Shown: one piece after another, positions 7,707-16,332 of the stretch | How the letters are laid out: every line of letters starts with the position of its first letter | Numbering within the stretch: position 1 is the first letter of the stretch | NCBI GenBank assembly: GCA_902826775.1 | Contig: CADEHE010000004.1 | Coordinates: forward strand, 451,561 to 515,560 | Reading direction: 5' to 3' | DNA length: 64,000 nt | From: an uncultured Pseudomonadota bacterium | GTDB taxonomy: Bacteria > Pseudomonadota > Gammaproteobacteria > Burkholderiales > JALYOK01 | Notes under the pieces: generated by a model | Database searches by the model: none | Told to the model about the DNA's origin: nothing | The model's input: the letters and a program-made list of their open reading frames with translations, nothing else | Translations under genes and position numbers: made by a program

Positions 7707-8735
7707 TCAGACGTCTCTGCTCACCATATAGGTGATAACCTGGTTCAGAAACCGCTTCTCATCCGATTCCGGGACGTCCCGGAACGCTTGCGTGAATTCG
7801 TATAACGCAGCGCCAGCAAGCTGCCTTGTAGCCTTTAGTGCGTGGCCCAGACTTCCTCGCAATCTCATCAGGTCCAGAATCCATTGCGTGTCCCGAATCG
7901 ACCGCGCCGCGCGAGGCTGATCCAGGTAAGCGGCCACACGAGCGGTTTCTCGCGCATCCAAATGACGTAACAGGTGTATCAGCATCAGCGTCCGCTTGCC
8001 CTCAAGTAGGTCTCCGCCGATCTCTTTCCCATAGCGCTGCTCCTCGCCCGTGAGGTTGAGAAGATCGTCCTGAATCTGAAATGCCGTGCCGAGATAGGAT
8101 CCTAAGCGATTAAAGCGATCAGGGTCGATGTCGCCGCGGGTGCCGATAAGCGCACCGATCCGGCAGGGATGGATGAAACTGTACCAACAGGTTTTCTTCA
8201 GGACCATCCGCAAGTAGTCCTCCTCGGTGACGTCAAGACGGTTGTCGCGCACCCAGCCAAGCTCCATCGCCTGGCCCTCAAGCGACTCTTGCATCATATG
8301 CTCGAACTCGTCGTACACTCGCCCCGTCAGTGTTGGCCCCAGGGTGGGCAAATTTTCGCGCAGGATGCGTACACTGAGCGCTGTAAGCATGTCGCCGGCA
8401 TTGACGGCGATGGGTACACCATGCTCGGCGTGCAACGTAGGAAGCCCGCGACGCAGCTCACTATCGTCCTCAACGTCGTCGTGCACTAGGAATGCGTTGT
8501 GCAGCATCTCGATGGCGGTGGCCGACGCGAGCGCGGCGGATGGGTCGCCGCCAAACGCTCGGCACGTGGCCACGCACAATGCTGGCCGGATAGCTTTTCC
8601 GCTGCGCGACAGATACGATGTCAGCGGGGCATAGAGATAACGCTGCGGCTCGCGCTGAGGGACGGCCGACAGCAGGCGGGCAACCGTCGTCTCACGATAG
8701 CTCGAAAGCTGAGCATGAAACAGGTCGAGCGTCAT
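7707..8735 (-). CDS. Polyprenyl (geranylgeranyl-type) diphosphate synthase
   Basis: A 342-residue trans-isoprenyl diphosphate synthase. The first Asp-rich motif is DDVEDD at residues 86-91, followed by the conserved Arg-Arg-Gly; the second is DDLLN at 223-227, with Asn replacing the last Asp. GKAIRPAL near residue 47 matches the conserved GKxxRP motif. Family members add isopentenyl diphosphate units to an allylic diphosphate; chain length cannot be read with confidence. It lies 12 bases after the FAD oxidoreductase stop and 20 before the decarboxylase-like gene, so it is operonic. Polyprenyl transferases are a known cargo class of family 2 encapsulins, which makes its place in a shell-protein operon notable. 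It seems extra to the housekeeping ispA/ispB, which would lie elsewhere. Confidence 0.88.
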   Translation of the reverse strand: MTLDLFHAQLSSYRETTVARLLSAVPQREPQRYLYAPLTSYLSRSGKAIRPALCVATCRAFGGDPSAALASATAIEMLHNAFLVHDDVEDDSELRRGLPTLHAEHGVPIAVNAGDMLTALSVRILRENLPTLGPTLTGRVYDEFEHMMQESLEGQAMELGWVRDNRLDVTEEDYLRMVLKKTCWYSFIHPCRIGALIGTRGDIDPDRFNRLGSYLGTAFQIQDDLLNLTGEEQRYGKEIGGDLLEGKRTLMLIHLLRHLDARETARVAAYLDQPRAARSIRDTQWILDLMRLRGSLGHALKATRQLAGAALYEFTQAFRDVPESDEKRFLNQVITYMVSRDV

Positions 8736-8747
8736 TTCTCCTACACC

Positions 8748-10694
8748 TTAGTTTGGGACAATCTCAACCATACCGCTGCTACCGCGGCCATATGTCGTGG
8801 AGATCCCCTGCCTCGCTCCTTGCGCCTCCACGAGACGAATCGCAAGCAGACGAACTAATCGCTCGACGAGCGCCATCGCCTCGCGCCTAAGGTCGGACAT
8901 CGTGCCCGGCTGCGACTGACGGTCGATGATCGACAGGACGCCCTGATAGGGCAGCGGAGAATCGGCATGGCGCGCCTTTGCGAATCCACCCTCTTCAGAG
9001 CCCTTTTCCAGTGCTTGTATTGATTTCTCCACAAGCTCGGTGAACGAAAGTCCGAGGCGCACGAGTGTGTCATCCCAGGGCAGTCCCTGCGTGAATCGAA
9101 TGAGATCGAGCTCACGCCACGGCGCGAAGATCTCGGGCTCGTACAAATCCCACACGTCGCAGCGGGCGGCAATCGACCCAGCCGCGTCGAGGACCCCGTT
9201 TACGGCTCTGCGAGCAGCTTCGTTGGCTGCCTCCATTGTCGCAAGGTCGGTGTAGGTTCGCACGTAGTCAGAAGCCAGGAACAGGTTGGGGATCTTCGAA
9301 ACGGCTTCCGGTCGCAGTCTCCAGGTGTCGACGAGATTGACCAGCAACGGCTCTTCGTTGGCGGTCGTGCCTTCATGTCGGCTCAAACTTGGGTCCAGGC
9401 TAAAGCTGTGAACCTGCTCATCCTTCAGCCTGATGACGTCTCCATAGTTAACGCTCCGTTTGATCTGCTCCCAGACCTCCGCCTTAATCTCTTCGGGTGT
9501 GCAGTCTTTCGCGGACTTCCCGTTGAAGCCTGGTTCCTCCCATTCGGAAATGCAGACGGAAATAATACCCCTCACTTTGCCGTCTCCATATCCCGAAAGG
9601 CTCAAGTGTCGCCAGAACTGTGCTTGAGAAATCGACGTCAGCGCCCATGGGGAATCGACGTAGATGTTGTGGCCATGTACGAGCGGAACATCTTCCTTTA
9701 GGAATATCTGGATGCCGTTCATCCACTCCGTAATATCGTCAAGCGTGTTCACGTATCCCAATACTGGATCGACTTTGATCATCTCGGGATTGATAAGATC
9801 GATGACATCCTCTGCCGGTAGAGCGAAGATAAAGTAGTCGCCCTTAACGACGACAGTGGCTCCGTCTCTCTTGATGGTGGCCGACCGGATACGCTCACCA
9901 TCGAACGACACCGCGACCGCCTTCGAGCCGAGGTGATAAGCGACTCCCCTTGATTCCAGGTAGCGCCGCCAGGGATCGATCCAGACATCATTAGTTGGTC
10001 CGTTCAACACCCGGTCGGTGCTGGCTCCAGGTGTGATGATGTCGAAGAGCAGCTGGACGAAGATATTGCCGATGGTCTTCGTGCTCGCTTCGCGGGCCTT
10101 CGCAGCGACCAGCGAGCGCGTAATACCGTGCCCGAGCAACTTCTGGTAGGCGAGTGAACGGCCCTCGGCGCCGATGAAGGCCCACCACCCGGTCTTTTCG
10201 TACTCTTCATTGCGCCGCTCTCGGCACGAAGTGACGATCTGCCAGACCTTCGAGCCGAACAACCTCAAGTCATCGTGGGTCAGATCGAGGTCGCCGTTGA
10301 GAAAACGGCTGACGTCGTCCAACGCGACGCGCACGTCGCTCATGGTGCGTGGCGAGCGGGCGATCAAATCGACTGGGAAACGCCCGTACCTGTTCAGCTG
10401 ACATCGCGTCGTGTCGATGAGGTTGTTCGCGACTGTTCCAGTAGGCCCGTACGGGATGCGGGCCATGGTGTCTGTGACATGGCGGTAGAAGCGCGGGAAG
10501 AACCGAAAGCCGTGTTCACCAGGCAGATCCTTTCGGCCGTCCTTGCCCGAACCCGGCACCGAAAAGCTGCGGGCTTTGCCGCCAGGGATGGCGAGCAGCT
10601 CGTAGATTTCGACGTCAAAGTTGCGCTCGATCAACTCATGGGCAGCGCTGAGACCAGCGATACCCCCGCCAAGGATGATGACCTTGGGATTCAC
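8748..10694 (-). CDS. FAD-dependent oxidoreductase, phytoene-desaturase/HpnE-like
   Basis: A 648-residue flavoprotein of the amine oxidase/phytoene desaturase superfamily. The N-terminal Rossmann motif is GGGIAG at residues 9-14, with Glu32 at the end of the second strand to bind ribose. GEHGFRFFPRFYRHV near residue 60 is typical of the desaturase-type branch. The C-terminal FAD motif reads IPNLFLASDYVRTYTDLATMEAANEAARRAV. Relatives act on carotenoids, squalene derivatives or amines. The adjacent polyprenyl synthase favours an isoprenoid substrate (inference). It is longer than most desaturases (about 500 residues), with an extra C-terminal region of about 130 residues. No cargo-loading peptide of the family 1 encapsulin type is visible at its end (SSGMVEIVPN). 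Confidence 0.85.
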   Translation of the reverse strand: MNPKVIILGGGIAGLSAAHELIERNFDVEIYELLAIPGGKARSFSVPGSGKDGRKDLPGEHGFRFFPRFYRHVTDTMARIPYGPTGTVANNLIDTTRCQLNRYGRFPVDLIARSPRTMSDVRVALDDVSRFLNGDLDLTHDDLRLFGSKVWQIVTSCRERRNEEYEKTGWWAFIGAEGRSLAYQKLLGHGITRSLVAAKAREASTKTIGNIFVQLLFDIITPGASTDRVLNGPTNDVWIDPWRRYLESRGVAYHLGSKAVAVSFDGERIRSATIKRDGATVVVKGDYFIFALPAEDVIDLINPEMIKVDPVLGYVNTLDDITEWMNGIQIFLKEDVPLVHGHNIYVDSPWALTSISQAQFWRHLSLSGYGDGKVRGIISVCISEWEEPGFNGKSAKDCTPEEIKAEVWEQIKRSVNYGDVIRLKDEQVHSFSLDPSLSRHEGTTANEEPLLVNLVDTWRLRPEAVSKIPNLFLASDYVRTYTDLATMEAANEAARRAVNGVLDAAGSIAARCDVWDLYEPEIFAPWRELDLIRFTQGLPWDDTLVRLGLSFTELVEKSIQALEKGSEEGGFAKARHADSPLPYQGVLSIIDRQSQPGTMSDLRREAMALVERLVRLLAIRLVEAQGARQGISTTYGRGSSGMVEIVPN

Positions 10695-10745
10695 GGCTAA
10701 GATTCAGTCGCGTCTGTGCTGCAATCAGTGCCCGGCCCTGTGAAT

Positions 10746-11231
10746 TCAATCCGTTAATGTACTTGCGATGCGCTTAGCGCCATCCGCGGCTCGATTCGCA
10801 CGTTCCACATGCAAGCCAACGATCCTCGCATCCGAGAAGGCTCTTACTGCAATGACTTCGATCTGTTTCACGATAGTCGGGTCATCGATCTTGTCGGACA
10901 CCGTTTTCAACGCTTTCGCAGCCGATTTCGTCTTTTTAGCATTGTCGAGTGCCTCTTTGTAGTGCTCTTCGGCACAGTTTGCTAGCTCACGGACATCTTC
11001 GTTCGTTGTAGCCCTCAAGGCTGCGTTCCTATCGGCTAGCGCCGCATCTGCTTCCTCTTTTACGCCTTTCGCGCAATCGGCAGCAGCATCCGCCAATTTT
11101 TGCGCTTCTCCGACAAGGTTATCAGCCGATTTCTTCCGCAAGTCTTGCGAATCGGGAGGGTTCATTTGTCTAATCTTCTCGAAGGACTCAGCAGCCCTGT
11201 TCAGCGCAGTTTTCAGTTCCTCGATTTTCAT
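10746..11231 (-). CDS. Ala-rich helical protein of the encapsulin operon
   Basis: A 161-residue protein, almost entirely predicted alpha-helix: rich in Ala, Lys, Glu and Asp, with heptad-like hydrophobic spacing (for example NLVGEAQKLADAAADCAKGV and EEHYKEALDNAKKTKSAAKA). No signal peptide or transmembrane segment is evident and no known family was recognised. ATG at 11231 is chosen because GGAG lies six bases upstream, 13 bases after the shell-protein stop; that close coupling suggests a structural partner, scaffold or cargo adaptor of the shell (inference). The gene is followed by a 51-base gap before the FAD oxidoreductase. Confidence 0.7.
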   Translation of the reverse strand: MKIEELKTALNRAAESFEKIRQMNPPDSQDLRKKSADNLVGEAQKLADAAADCAKGVKEEADAALADRNAALRATTNEDVRELANCAEEHYKEALDNAKKTKSAAKALKTVSDKIDDPTIVKQIEVIAVRAFSDARIVGLHVERANRAADGAKRIASTLTD

Positions 11232-11244
11232 TGCAATCTCCAAA

Positions 11245-12174
11245 CTAGAAATTGAGCGATTCCAATCGCAATGCTTCGGCCAAAATCGCCCCTGGCTCGT
11301 CGAAGTACCTGAAACCTGACACGGGACGCTTGATATTGTCCCTGATTCTCAAGGCGAACCGTGTGTATACACGAAAGATGAACTTCGCGCTCTTATCTCG
11401 CTGGAGAAACTGGACAGTAGGCGGGGTCCCGACGACGATATCAACTGCCTTGCCGGCAAGTGAGACCACGATACCTGACTTCTGATCGATCTTTCCCGAT
11501 CTCAGTAGTGGTCCTCCTTTCAGCAGTGGCGTGACCCGATCCGCAGGCAATACTAGGCTCGCTGACGGATCGTGCACGGCTTCATAAAGCGTGTTGCCAA
11601 GCACGCAGGCGAAAGGCGCTGGGTTCGAGTCTTCCTCGAGAGTAGTCATCGCTTTCACCACCGCCGAAACGACGAGCTGGCCAAGCGTGGGGGACGGAGA
11701 TCCTGGGAACCCTAGGGGTTGGAATTTGTGCCTCGCGGGGAGGTCGGCCAGCCCCTTCTGCGGTTGGAGCTCTTGGTTCATGACATATTGTGAGTTTTCC
11801 TGCGGCCAACCACGTTGGTAGCCCGCAAATACGACTCTGTCCTGCTCTAGCGCGAGAACGTCCGCCGCTCGCCGGAATGCGAGTAGCGCGTTTGAAAGTG
11901 ACTCGTCTGCTACCTGTTCGCTCGAAAGCTCCACGTTGGCGGTCAGGTTCACGAGCTTTAAATTAACTGCGAGATGATCCTTGTCGAGTCTTATGGTAGG
12001 CGGCGTCGCAGTGTAAACTTCAAGCAGACGTTCGTTGCGGACAATCTCGGTGCTACCCGAAAGCGGTCCGTACACCGGAAGAAGCGCACTAGCCACGCTA
12101 GCCTTGTTGTACGCCTCACTGACGGCGTCGTTCACCTTACGCCATTGGTCATCAGTCCATCTCAATTCAAGCAT
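11245..12174 (-). CDS. Encapsulin-like (Linocin_M18, HK97-fold) shell protein
   Basis: A 309-residue protein matching family 1 encapsulins by eye. N-terminus: LRWTDDQWRKVNDAVSEAY and a downstream GP (the family pattern is LTxxQWxxI ... GPxG). Middle: ALLAFRRAADVLALEQDRVVFAG, the long helix ahead of the ED.V.F.G motif. C-terminal half: FACVLGNTLYEAV, then DRVTPLLKGGPLLRSGKI, then IVVSLAGKAVDIVVGTPPTV and FRVYTRFALRI, in the same order as the A-domain strands of encapsulin. Such proteins self-assemble into icosahedral protein shells that hold enzymes. There is no cNMP-binding insertion, so it is not a typical family 2 member. It is somewhat longer than classical encapsulins (about 265-285 residues). 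It is the first gene of a five-gene operon. Confidence 0.82.
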   Translation of the reverse strand: MLELRWTDDQWRKVNDAVSEAYNKASVASALLPVYGPLSGSTEIVRNERLLEVYTATPPTIRLDKDHLAVNLKLVNLTANVELSSEQVADESLSNALLAFRRAADVLALEQDRVVFAGYQRGWPQENSQYVMNQELQPQKGLADLPARHKFQPLGFPGSPSPTLGQLVVSAVVKAMTTLEEDSNPAPFACVLGNTLYEAVHDPSASLVLPADRVTPLLKGGPLLRSGKIDQKSGIVVSLAGKAVDIVVGTPPTVQFLQRDKSAKFIFRVYTRFALRIRDNIKRPVSGFRYFDEPGAILAEALRLESLNF

Positions 12175-12180
12175 CGTAAA

Positions 12181-12187
12181 CTTCCTC
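12181..12187 (-). promoter_or_regulatory. RBS that fixes the encapsulin start
   Basis: GAGGAAG on the minus strand, six bases before the ATG at 12174. It lies inside the longer open frame that begins at 12189, so the shorter start is preferred; homologous shell proteins also begin close to this LRWTDDQW segment. Confidence 0.7.
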
Positions 12188-12462
12188 ACGAACGCAATAT
12201 GCCAACATGCTTTGACTTTGAATTAGGTTGCGTCTCGTAGGCAGCGCTAGACCTGGCTACATCTCCAGAGCGCATGCTACGTTGAGCGCTATCCTTCTCC
12301 TTGTTCAGTCTTCTCAGTGCAAGAATCGGCATGAGACGCTCGACCGTGGATGGATCAGGGGTCAAGTCGCTTCAATGATACGACACTACCATGCCGCCTT
12401 CACGCGTGCAACGCCGGAAGCTTCTTCTAGAGCCGGACCGGACCAAGCGATCGTCGCCAATT

Positions 12463-13392
12463 CTAGTGGACGTCTCCGATTAGGCCCGTTGCGTCCCCTC
12501 TTGGCAGGCCTGACGACGGCAACGGCTGCCCGGCTCGAATGGCATAGATGTCCAGGCGCACGGTTAGGTCTGCCATGGTTGCACGGCCCACCGCGAGGCA
12601 TTGCAGGCGGTTCAGCCAGAGCCAATTGGGGTGCGAGGTGATGAACTGTGGCGCAAGCACTAGCGGCGGAACCGGGTCGAACTCGTTGCGCACCGCGCGC
12701 TCATATCCGTCGGGTCCCAAGTCGAAAATGCCGTAGTAACGCGATAGCAGCAGTGCGCCATCGTCCGTCTCGTAGGTGATACGCGATTCGGCAACACCGA
12801 CGCCATCGCGGCGCAATACCACCCAGTCACCGCCGCGGACTTTGCCGTTAATCTTCGGGCCGTGAATCTCGCCCGATTCTATGTAGTAGGTGATACGCAT
12901 GCCATCGGGACCGGGGCCGAACGACTCGGGCGGGTTGATAAGTTGAACGGTCAACGCACCGAGGAACTCGGAGGCCCAGCTATAGCGCGGCACGGCCATA
13001 GGGGAAGGCGGAGGAGTCTCAAAAGCGGCCGTCACCGCAGGTGCCCGGACCCCACGCGTCGAACGACTAGGCATCCTTTGCACGACGAGGCCTGCGCGCG
13101 TCACCACCGGCGAATACCGTATCAACTCGTCCGCCGCTAGCGGGGGCATTTGTGCGCGAAAAAGCTGCGCTCCAGTAGAGGGATCCTCACTGTCCGGCCA
13201 CCCCCGCACGGGCGGCAATTCACGCCCATTCGACGAACGTTCCACCACTAGGATGTTGCTCCGATGCCCCGGCAGCACCACGAACGACAAATCCAGCGGC
13301 ACGTCGGCAGGGACCTCTGCGGGTAGCGCCTCAAACGGCACCGGTAAGTCCGCGAGGGTTCGCGACCCAATAGCTCCATTCTTCAACATTTT
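12463..13392 (-). CDS. DUF3237-domain protein
   Basis: About 309 residues from ATG at 13392. The C-terminal half (about residues 145-300) is a DUF3237 beta-barrel: GMRITYYIESGEIHGPKING, GGDWVVLRRDGVGVAESRIT, SRYYGIFDLGPDGYERAV and FITSHPNWLWLN are all family-like. The N-terminal half is unrecognised. The frame stays open upstream to 13647 but that part looks untranslated (Cys-rich start, no RBS), so the start is uncertain. The function of DUF3237 is unknown; some members sit near isoprenoid or aromatic metabolism genes. It has the same strand as the encapsulin operon, 288 bases upstream of the shell gene, so it may or may not be co-transcribed. Confidence 0.7.
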   Translation of the reverse strand, partial: KMLKNGAIGSRTLADLPVPFEALPAEVPADVPLDLSFVVLPGHRSNILVVERSSNGRELPPVRGWPDSEDPSTGAQLFRAQMPPLAADELIRYSPVVTRAGLVVQRMPSRSTRGVRAPAVTAAFETPPPSPMAVPRYSWASEFLGALTVQLINPPESFGPGPDGMRITYYIESGEIHGPKINGKVRGGDWVVLRRDGVGVAESRITYETDDGALLLSRYYGIFDLGPDGYERAVRNEFDPVPPLVLAPQFITSHPNWLWLNRLQCLAVGRATMADLTVRLDIYAIRAGQPLPSSGLPRGDATGLIGDVH

Positions 13393-13759
13393 CTCAAACG
13401 TGCTCAAGGACCGATTTCGTTTGATAACTAGGTTGGTGGACAAGCTGCTGCATATTATGACGCCTGCCCAACGCCCGGTCGAGCTGCACCCTTCAAAGCC
13501 GGCTGCAAAGACATCGCCGAGCTGCCACAACTTGGCGGTAATGCGATACAACTCTGCCTCGGTTCGAGGGGGTGCCCAATTGATTGTTGCAAATCCCCCT
13601 CGACCAAGCAGGGAACCCCCATCCCTAAAGCAGCAACAATCCCGCACCTAGTTCATTGAAGTACGCGCAACGGGTGCGGCGTCACAGAAGCGACCTGCAA
13701 TCGAGTAGCAGGTTGCCCTAAGTGGCGCTCGGCCGTCGTCGCGGTTGAGGAGAAACAAA
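13393..13759. other. Intergenic region with an 8-bp hairpin
   Basis: No gene is supported here unless the DUF3237 frame truly starts upstream. A perfect inverted repeat CGAGGGGG (13565-13572) and CCCCCTCG (13595-13602) with a 22-base loop is visible. This interval must hold divergent promoters for the DUF3237 gene and for the T6SS-side genes starting at 13760. Confidence 0.4.
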
Positions 13760-14269
13760 ATGAGCATACGCATCGCGCTTTGTGCTGCCGCTTTGGCGAT
13801 GGCAGCCTGCGCGCAGCTGCCGAATATGCCGCAGGCAGCAAACGAAAGGCGGCTCAATCCTTTGGACTCCGCTTCCGCCGGCGCCTACCAGGCAAAAGAC
13901 TATTGCCTCAAGCACTGCGCGGCAATGAGCGATCGCGACCGCTTCGACTATTTCGCCAAGAAGATTTGGGCTCCCTATGTTGCCGATTGGAAAGGGCATT
14001 TGGACTCGCGGAGCCAAGCCGTTGGCATCACCTTGCAACTCGATCCAAGCGGTAAACACTGGGAACAAGCTGCTCAGGATGCCGGCATGTTTGCCAAGGT
14101 CTCGAGCGGAGTGTGGGAAGTCGCGATGACCGCCACGCCGAAAGAAACGGTAAAAGAGATGGCCGATCTGGCAAGCGCATCTTTCAAAGAGACGCCAGGC
14201 TCGGGTGAAGCGGTGATCAAAGGCGTGCTGCAAGCGGGCAACCCGCGCATCGAGATCAGAAAGCGCTAG
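13760..14269 (+). CDS. Predicted lipoprotein at the T6SS border
   Basis: A 169-residue protein starting MSIRIALCAAALAMAACAQ, a lipoprotein signal with lipobox ending in Cys; Ala at +1 after the Cys region gives no inner-membrane retention signal. AGGAGA precedes the ATG at 13760 by six bases. The mature part is charged, has a CLKHC pair and no recognised domain. It is the first plus-strand gene of the T6SS locus and is followed at two bases by another small secreted protein and then PpkA. It could be an envelope accessory protein of the locus, but this is only context. Confidence 0.75.
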   Translation: MSIRIALCAAALAMAACAQLPNMPQAANERRLNPLDSASAGAYQAKDYCLKHCAAMSDRDRFDYFAKKIWAPYVADWKGHLDSRSQAVGITLQLDPSGKHWEQAAQDAGMFAKVSSGVWEVAMTATPKETVKEMADLASASFKETPGSGEAVIKGVLQAGNPRIEIRKR

Positions 14270-14271
14270 CC

Positions 14272-14592
14272 ATGCATCCTGACCGTCGCACCGTGCTGAT
14301 CGCCCTGGTTGTTGCTCTTACCGGGCCCAACGTATCTGCCGGACTGATCAAGAAACGCCGTAATGAGCCAAAGGAGAATGTCGCCGTAGCGCCGGCCGCG
14401 GTAGATAGCGGCCCGGAAGCTGCTTCGTCCTTGCAGGTGGAAGGGCAAGTTCTGCCCCCGCGTCGTCCAACTAGAGTACATCGGCGCTCCAAGCCGGTTC
14501 AAACGATCGTGGAGGTTACGCCCCCCGCCCAATCAACGAATCCGGACTTAGTAGTCGAGTACGATCACACCAGCCAGGGTCTCGGGCGGTGA
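14272..14592 (+). CDS. Small secreted or envelope protein, unknown
   Basis: A 106-residue protein with an N-terminal hydrophobic signal (VLIALVVALTGPNVSAG) followed by a basic, Pro- and Val-rich low-complexity chain with no recognised domain. It starts two bases after the lipoprotein stop, so the two are probably translated together. A 26-codon frame with signal-like sequence (14593-14673) follows directly and may be a decayed gene start. Function unknown. Confidence 0.6.
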   Translation: MHPDRRTVLIALVVALTGPNVSAGLIKKRRNEPKENVAVAPAAVDSGPEAASSLQVEGQVLPPRRPTRVHRRSKPVQTIVEVTPPAQSTNPDLVVEYDHTSQGLGR

Positions 14593-14647
14593 ATGCGTTT
14601 AGCCCTGCTCGCCTGTGTCACGGCCATCCTTGCTTGGCGGTGCGCCC

Positions 14648-16312
14648 ATGCTAACGCCACAACGCTTCGGTAAATACGTGGTTAAGGAAAGCCTCGGCGA
14701 AGGCAGCATGGCGCACGTCTATCGCGCCTACGACTCAGACCTCGACCGCGATGTCGCCATCAAGAGCCTCAAAGGTCAACTCTTGTTGGACGAAGACAAT
14801 GCGGACGAGTTGTTGCATCGATTTGCGCGTGAAGCACGTATCGTTGCACAGCTGAGGCACGACAGTTTCGCCACGATATATGAGTACGCCGAGAAGCCGC
14901 CATACATTGCAATGGAGCTACTCGAAGGCAAGACGCTTGCCCAGCTTTTACGCGAAAACCATCGCTTTACCGTGCAAGAAGCCACTGACATCGTGCAGCA
15001 GTTATTGTCTGCATTGGGCTTTGCCCACACACGACAAGTCATTCACCGCGACGTCAAACCGCAGAATATTTTCCTGCAACCGGACGGTCGCATCAAGATC
15101 ACAGATTTCGGTATCGCACAGATCCAAACCTCGACGCTGACTCAAATGGGCAGCGTCATGGGAACGGCTGCCTACATGTCGCCAGAACAGTTCGCCGGTG
15201 AGCGTGTGGATGCCCGATCGGATCTTTGGTCGGTAGGCATCATTCTGTTCGAATTGCTTTCAGGAAAACGCCCGTTCCGCGGTGGCCCCGATACGGTGCG
15301 CCATAAGGTGATGACCGAGAATCCGGCGTTCGAGGTGAGCGAGCCGGTACGCCGCATCCCGGAGGAGTTCGAGCCGGTCATTCGCCAAGCGCTGCACAAA
15401 TCCCCCGAAAAACGTTTTCAAGATGCTGCCCAATTCGCGGCCGCGCTGGAGGATGCGCACGCCAAGCATCTCGAAGCCAGAAGACCCGGTGTCTCCTCCG
15501 AGGAAGAGCAGGACGTTACCACACGAATTCACCGGCCAGCGAAAACGCCGGACCGGCGCCTCCGTCCACCTCTGCTTTCCTTGGTGCTGGGAGTTCCAGT
15601 GGCCTTTTCCATTCTCGTGTACGTCGTTGCCAACGCTCGCGTCGACGTGTCCAAGATTGCCTATCGTGTGGACGAAGTCAAATGCTCCGCGCTCGACTAC
15701 GACGTCGAAGGCAAGGACATCACTCTGTCCGGCGTGAGTGCGCGACAGGAAGATATCTACGCTCTGCGTGCAGATCTGGCACGCCTAGTCGGCCAAGGCA
15801 AAGTCCGCGGTGAGGTCACTGAGACAGACCCACGCCATTGCGATGTCTTGGACTACGTCCGAGCGTTAAAACGTGAGCATCCACAAATAGAGCCGCGGCT
15901 TAAGCTAAGCACAACCGCCCCTCTGGGATATGCCAAGCAAGGAAGCGCGTTGTCACTAAGCGTCTCCGGTGCGGCGCATGACGGTTACCTCCTACTCGAC
16001 TATTTCATGGGTAACGGCGAAGTATTGCACCTCGCACCAGACCGGCAGCAGGGTGAGATCAAACTTGCTGCGGGGCAGACGTTCACTCTCAGCGCGAACA
16101 CCGGCGAGCCTATCGAATACGAAGTGGCTTGTCCGTGCGGTCGCGAATTGCTGCTCGCAGTAAGCAGTTCCGCGCCGCTGGCGCTAGCTGGCCGCGAGGA
16201 ATCTGAACCCGCGCATCCGTATCTCGAAGCGCTAGCCAAGGCCGTAAAAGCCACGGCTCAAGGTGTCAAGATCTCCGTGCAACTGTTACCGCTCACTACG
16301 GTTCCCCAATAG
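14648..16312 (+). CDS. ppkA: T6SS serine/threonine protein kinase PpkA-like
   Basis: A 554-residue Hanks-type kinase. Gly-rich loop GEGSMAHV at residues 17-24, Lys39 in VAIKSL, catalytic HRDVKPQN at 133-140 and DFG at 153-155 are all intact. A transmembrane segment lies at about 311-330 (LLSLVLGVPVAFSILVYVV), and a periplasmic part ends with the strand-rich region GYLLLDYFMGNGEVLHL. In T6SS loci PpkA phosphorylates FHA proteins and promotes TssM-dependent assembly. A second kinase (47022), two FHA proteins (36437 and 51439) and a PP2C phosphatase (49998) are present in this locus. ATG at 14648 is used; GTG at 14615 is an alternative. Confidence 0.9.
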   Translation: MLTPQRFGKYVVKESLGEGSMAHVYRAYDSDLDRDVAIKSLKGQLLLDEDNADELLHRFAREARIVAQLRHDSFATIYEYAEKPPYIAMELLEGKTLAQLLRENHRFTVQEATDIVQQLLSALGFAHTRQVIHRDVKPQNIFLQPDGRIKITDFGIAQIQTSTLTQMGSVMGTAAYMSPEQFAGERVDARSDLWSVGIILFELLSGKRPFRGGPDTVRHKVMTENPAFEVSEPVRRIPEEFEPVIRQALHKSPEKRFQDAAQFAAALEDAHAKHLEARRPGVSSEEEQDVTTRIHRPAKTPDRRLRPPLLSLVLGVPVAFSILVYVVANARVDVSKIAYRVDEVKCSALDYDVEGKDITLSGVSARQEDIYALRADLARLVGQGKVRGEVTETDPRHCDVLDYVRALKREHPQIEPRLKLSTTAPLGYAKQGSALSLSVSGAAHDGYLLLDYFMGNGEVLHLAPDRQQGEIKLAAGQTFTLSANTGEPIEYEVACPCGRELLLAVSSSAPLALAGREESEPAHPYLEALAKAVKATAQGVKISVQLLPLTTVPQ

Positions 16313-16332
16313 GGATCCTACGACTGACGCCC

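Noticed and set aside
5596..11231. Classical C-terminal cargo-loading peptides on the operon enzymes
   Set aside because: The four C-termini (ending STLTD, EIVPN, VSRDV, LPISY) do not resemble the GSLR/GSLK-type peptide of family 1 cargo.
11245..12174. Assignment of the shell protein to family 2 encapsulins
   Set aside because: Although a polyprenyl synthase is adjacent, no cNMP-binding insertion is present and the length and strand order fit the family 1/Linocin_M18 type.
13393..13647. N-terminal extension of the DUF3237 protein
   Set aside because: The extra 85 residues are Cys-rich at the start, have no RBS and look like translated intergenic DNA.
14593..14673. A 26-codon frame with a signal-like sequence before ppkA
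   Set aside because: It ends inside the start of the kinase gene, is too short to support, and has no clear RBS; mentioned only as a possible relic.
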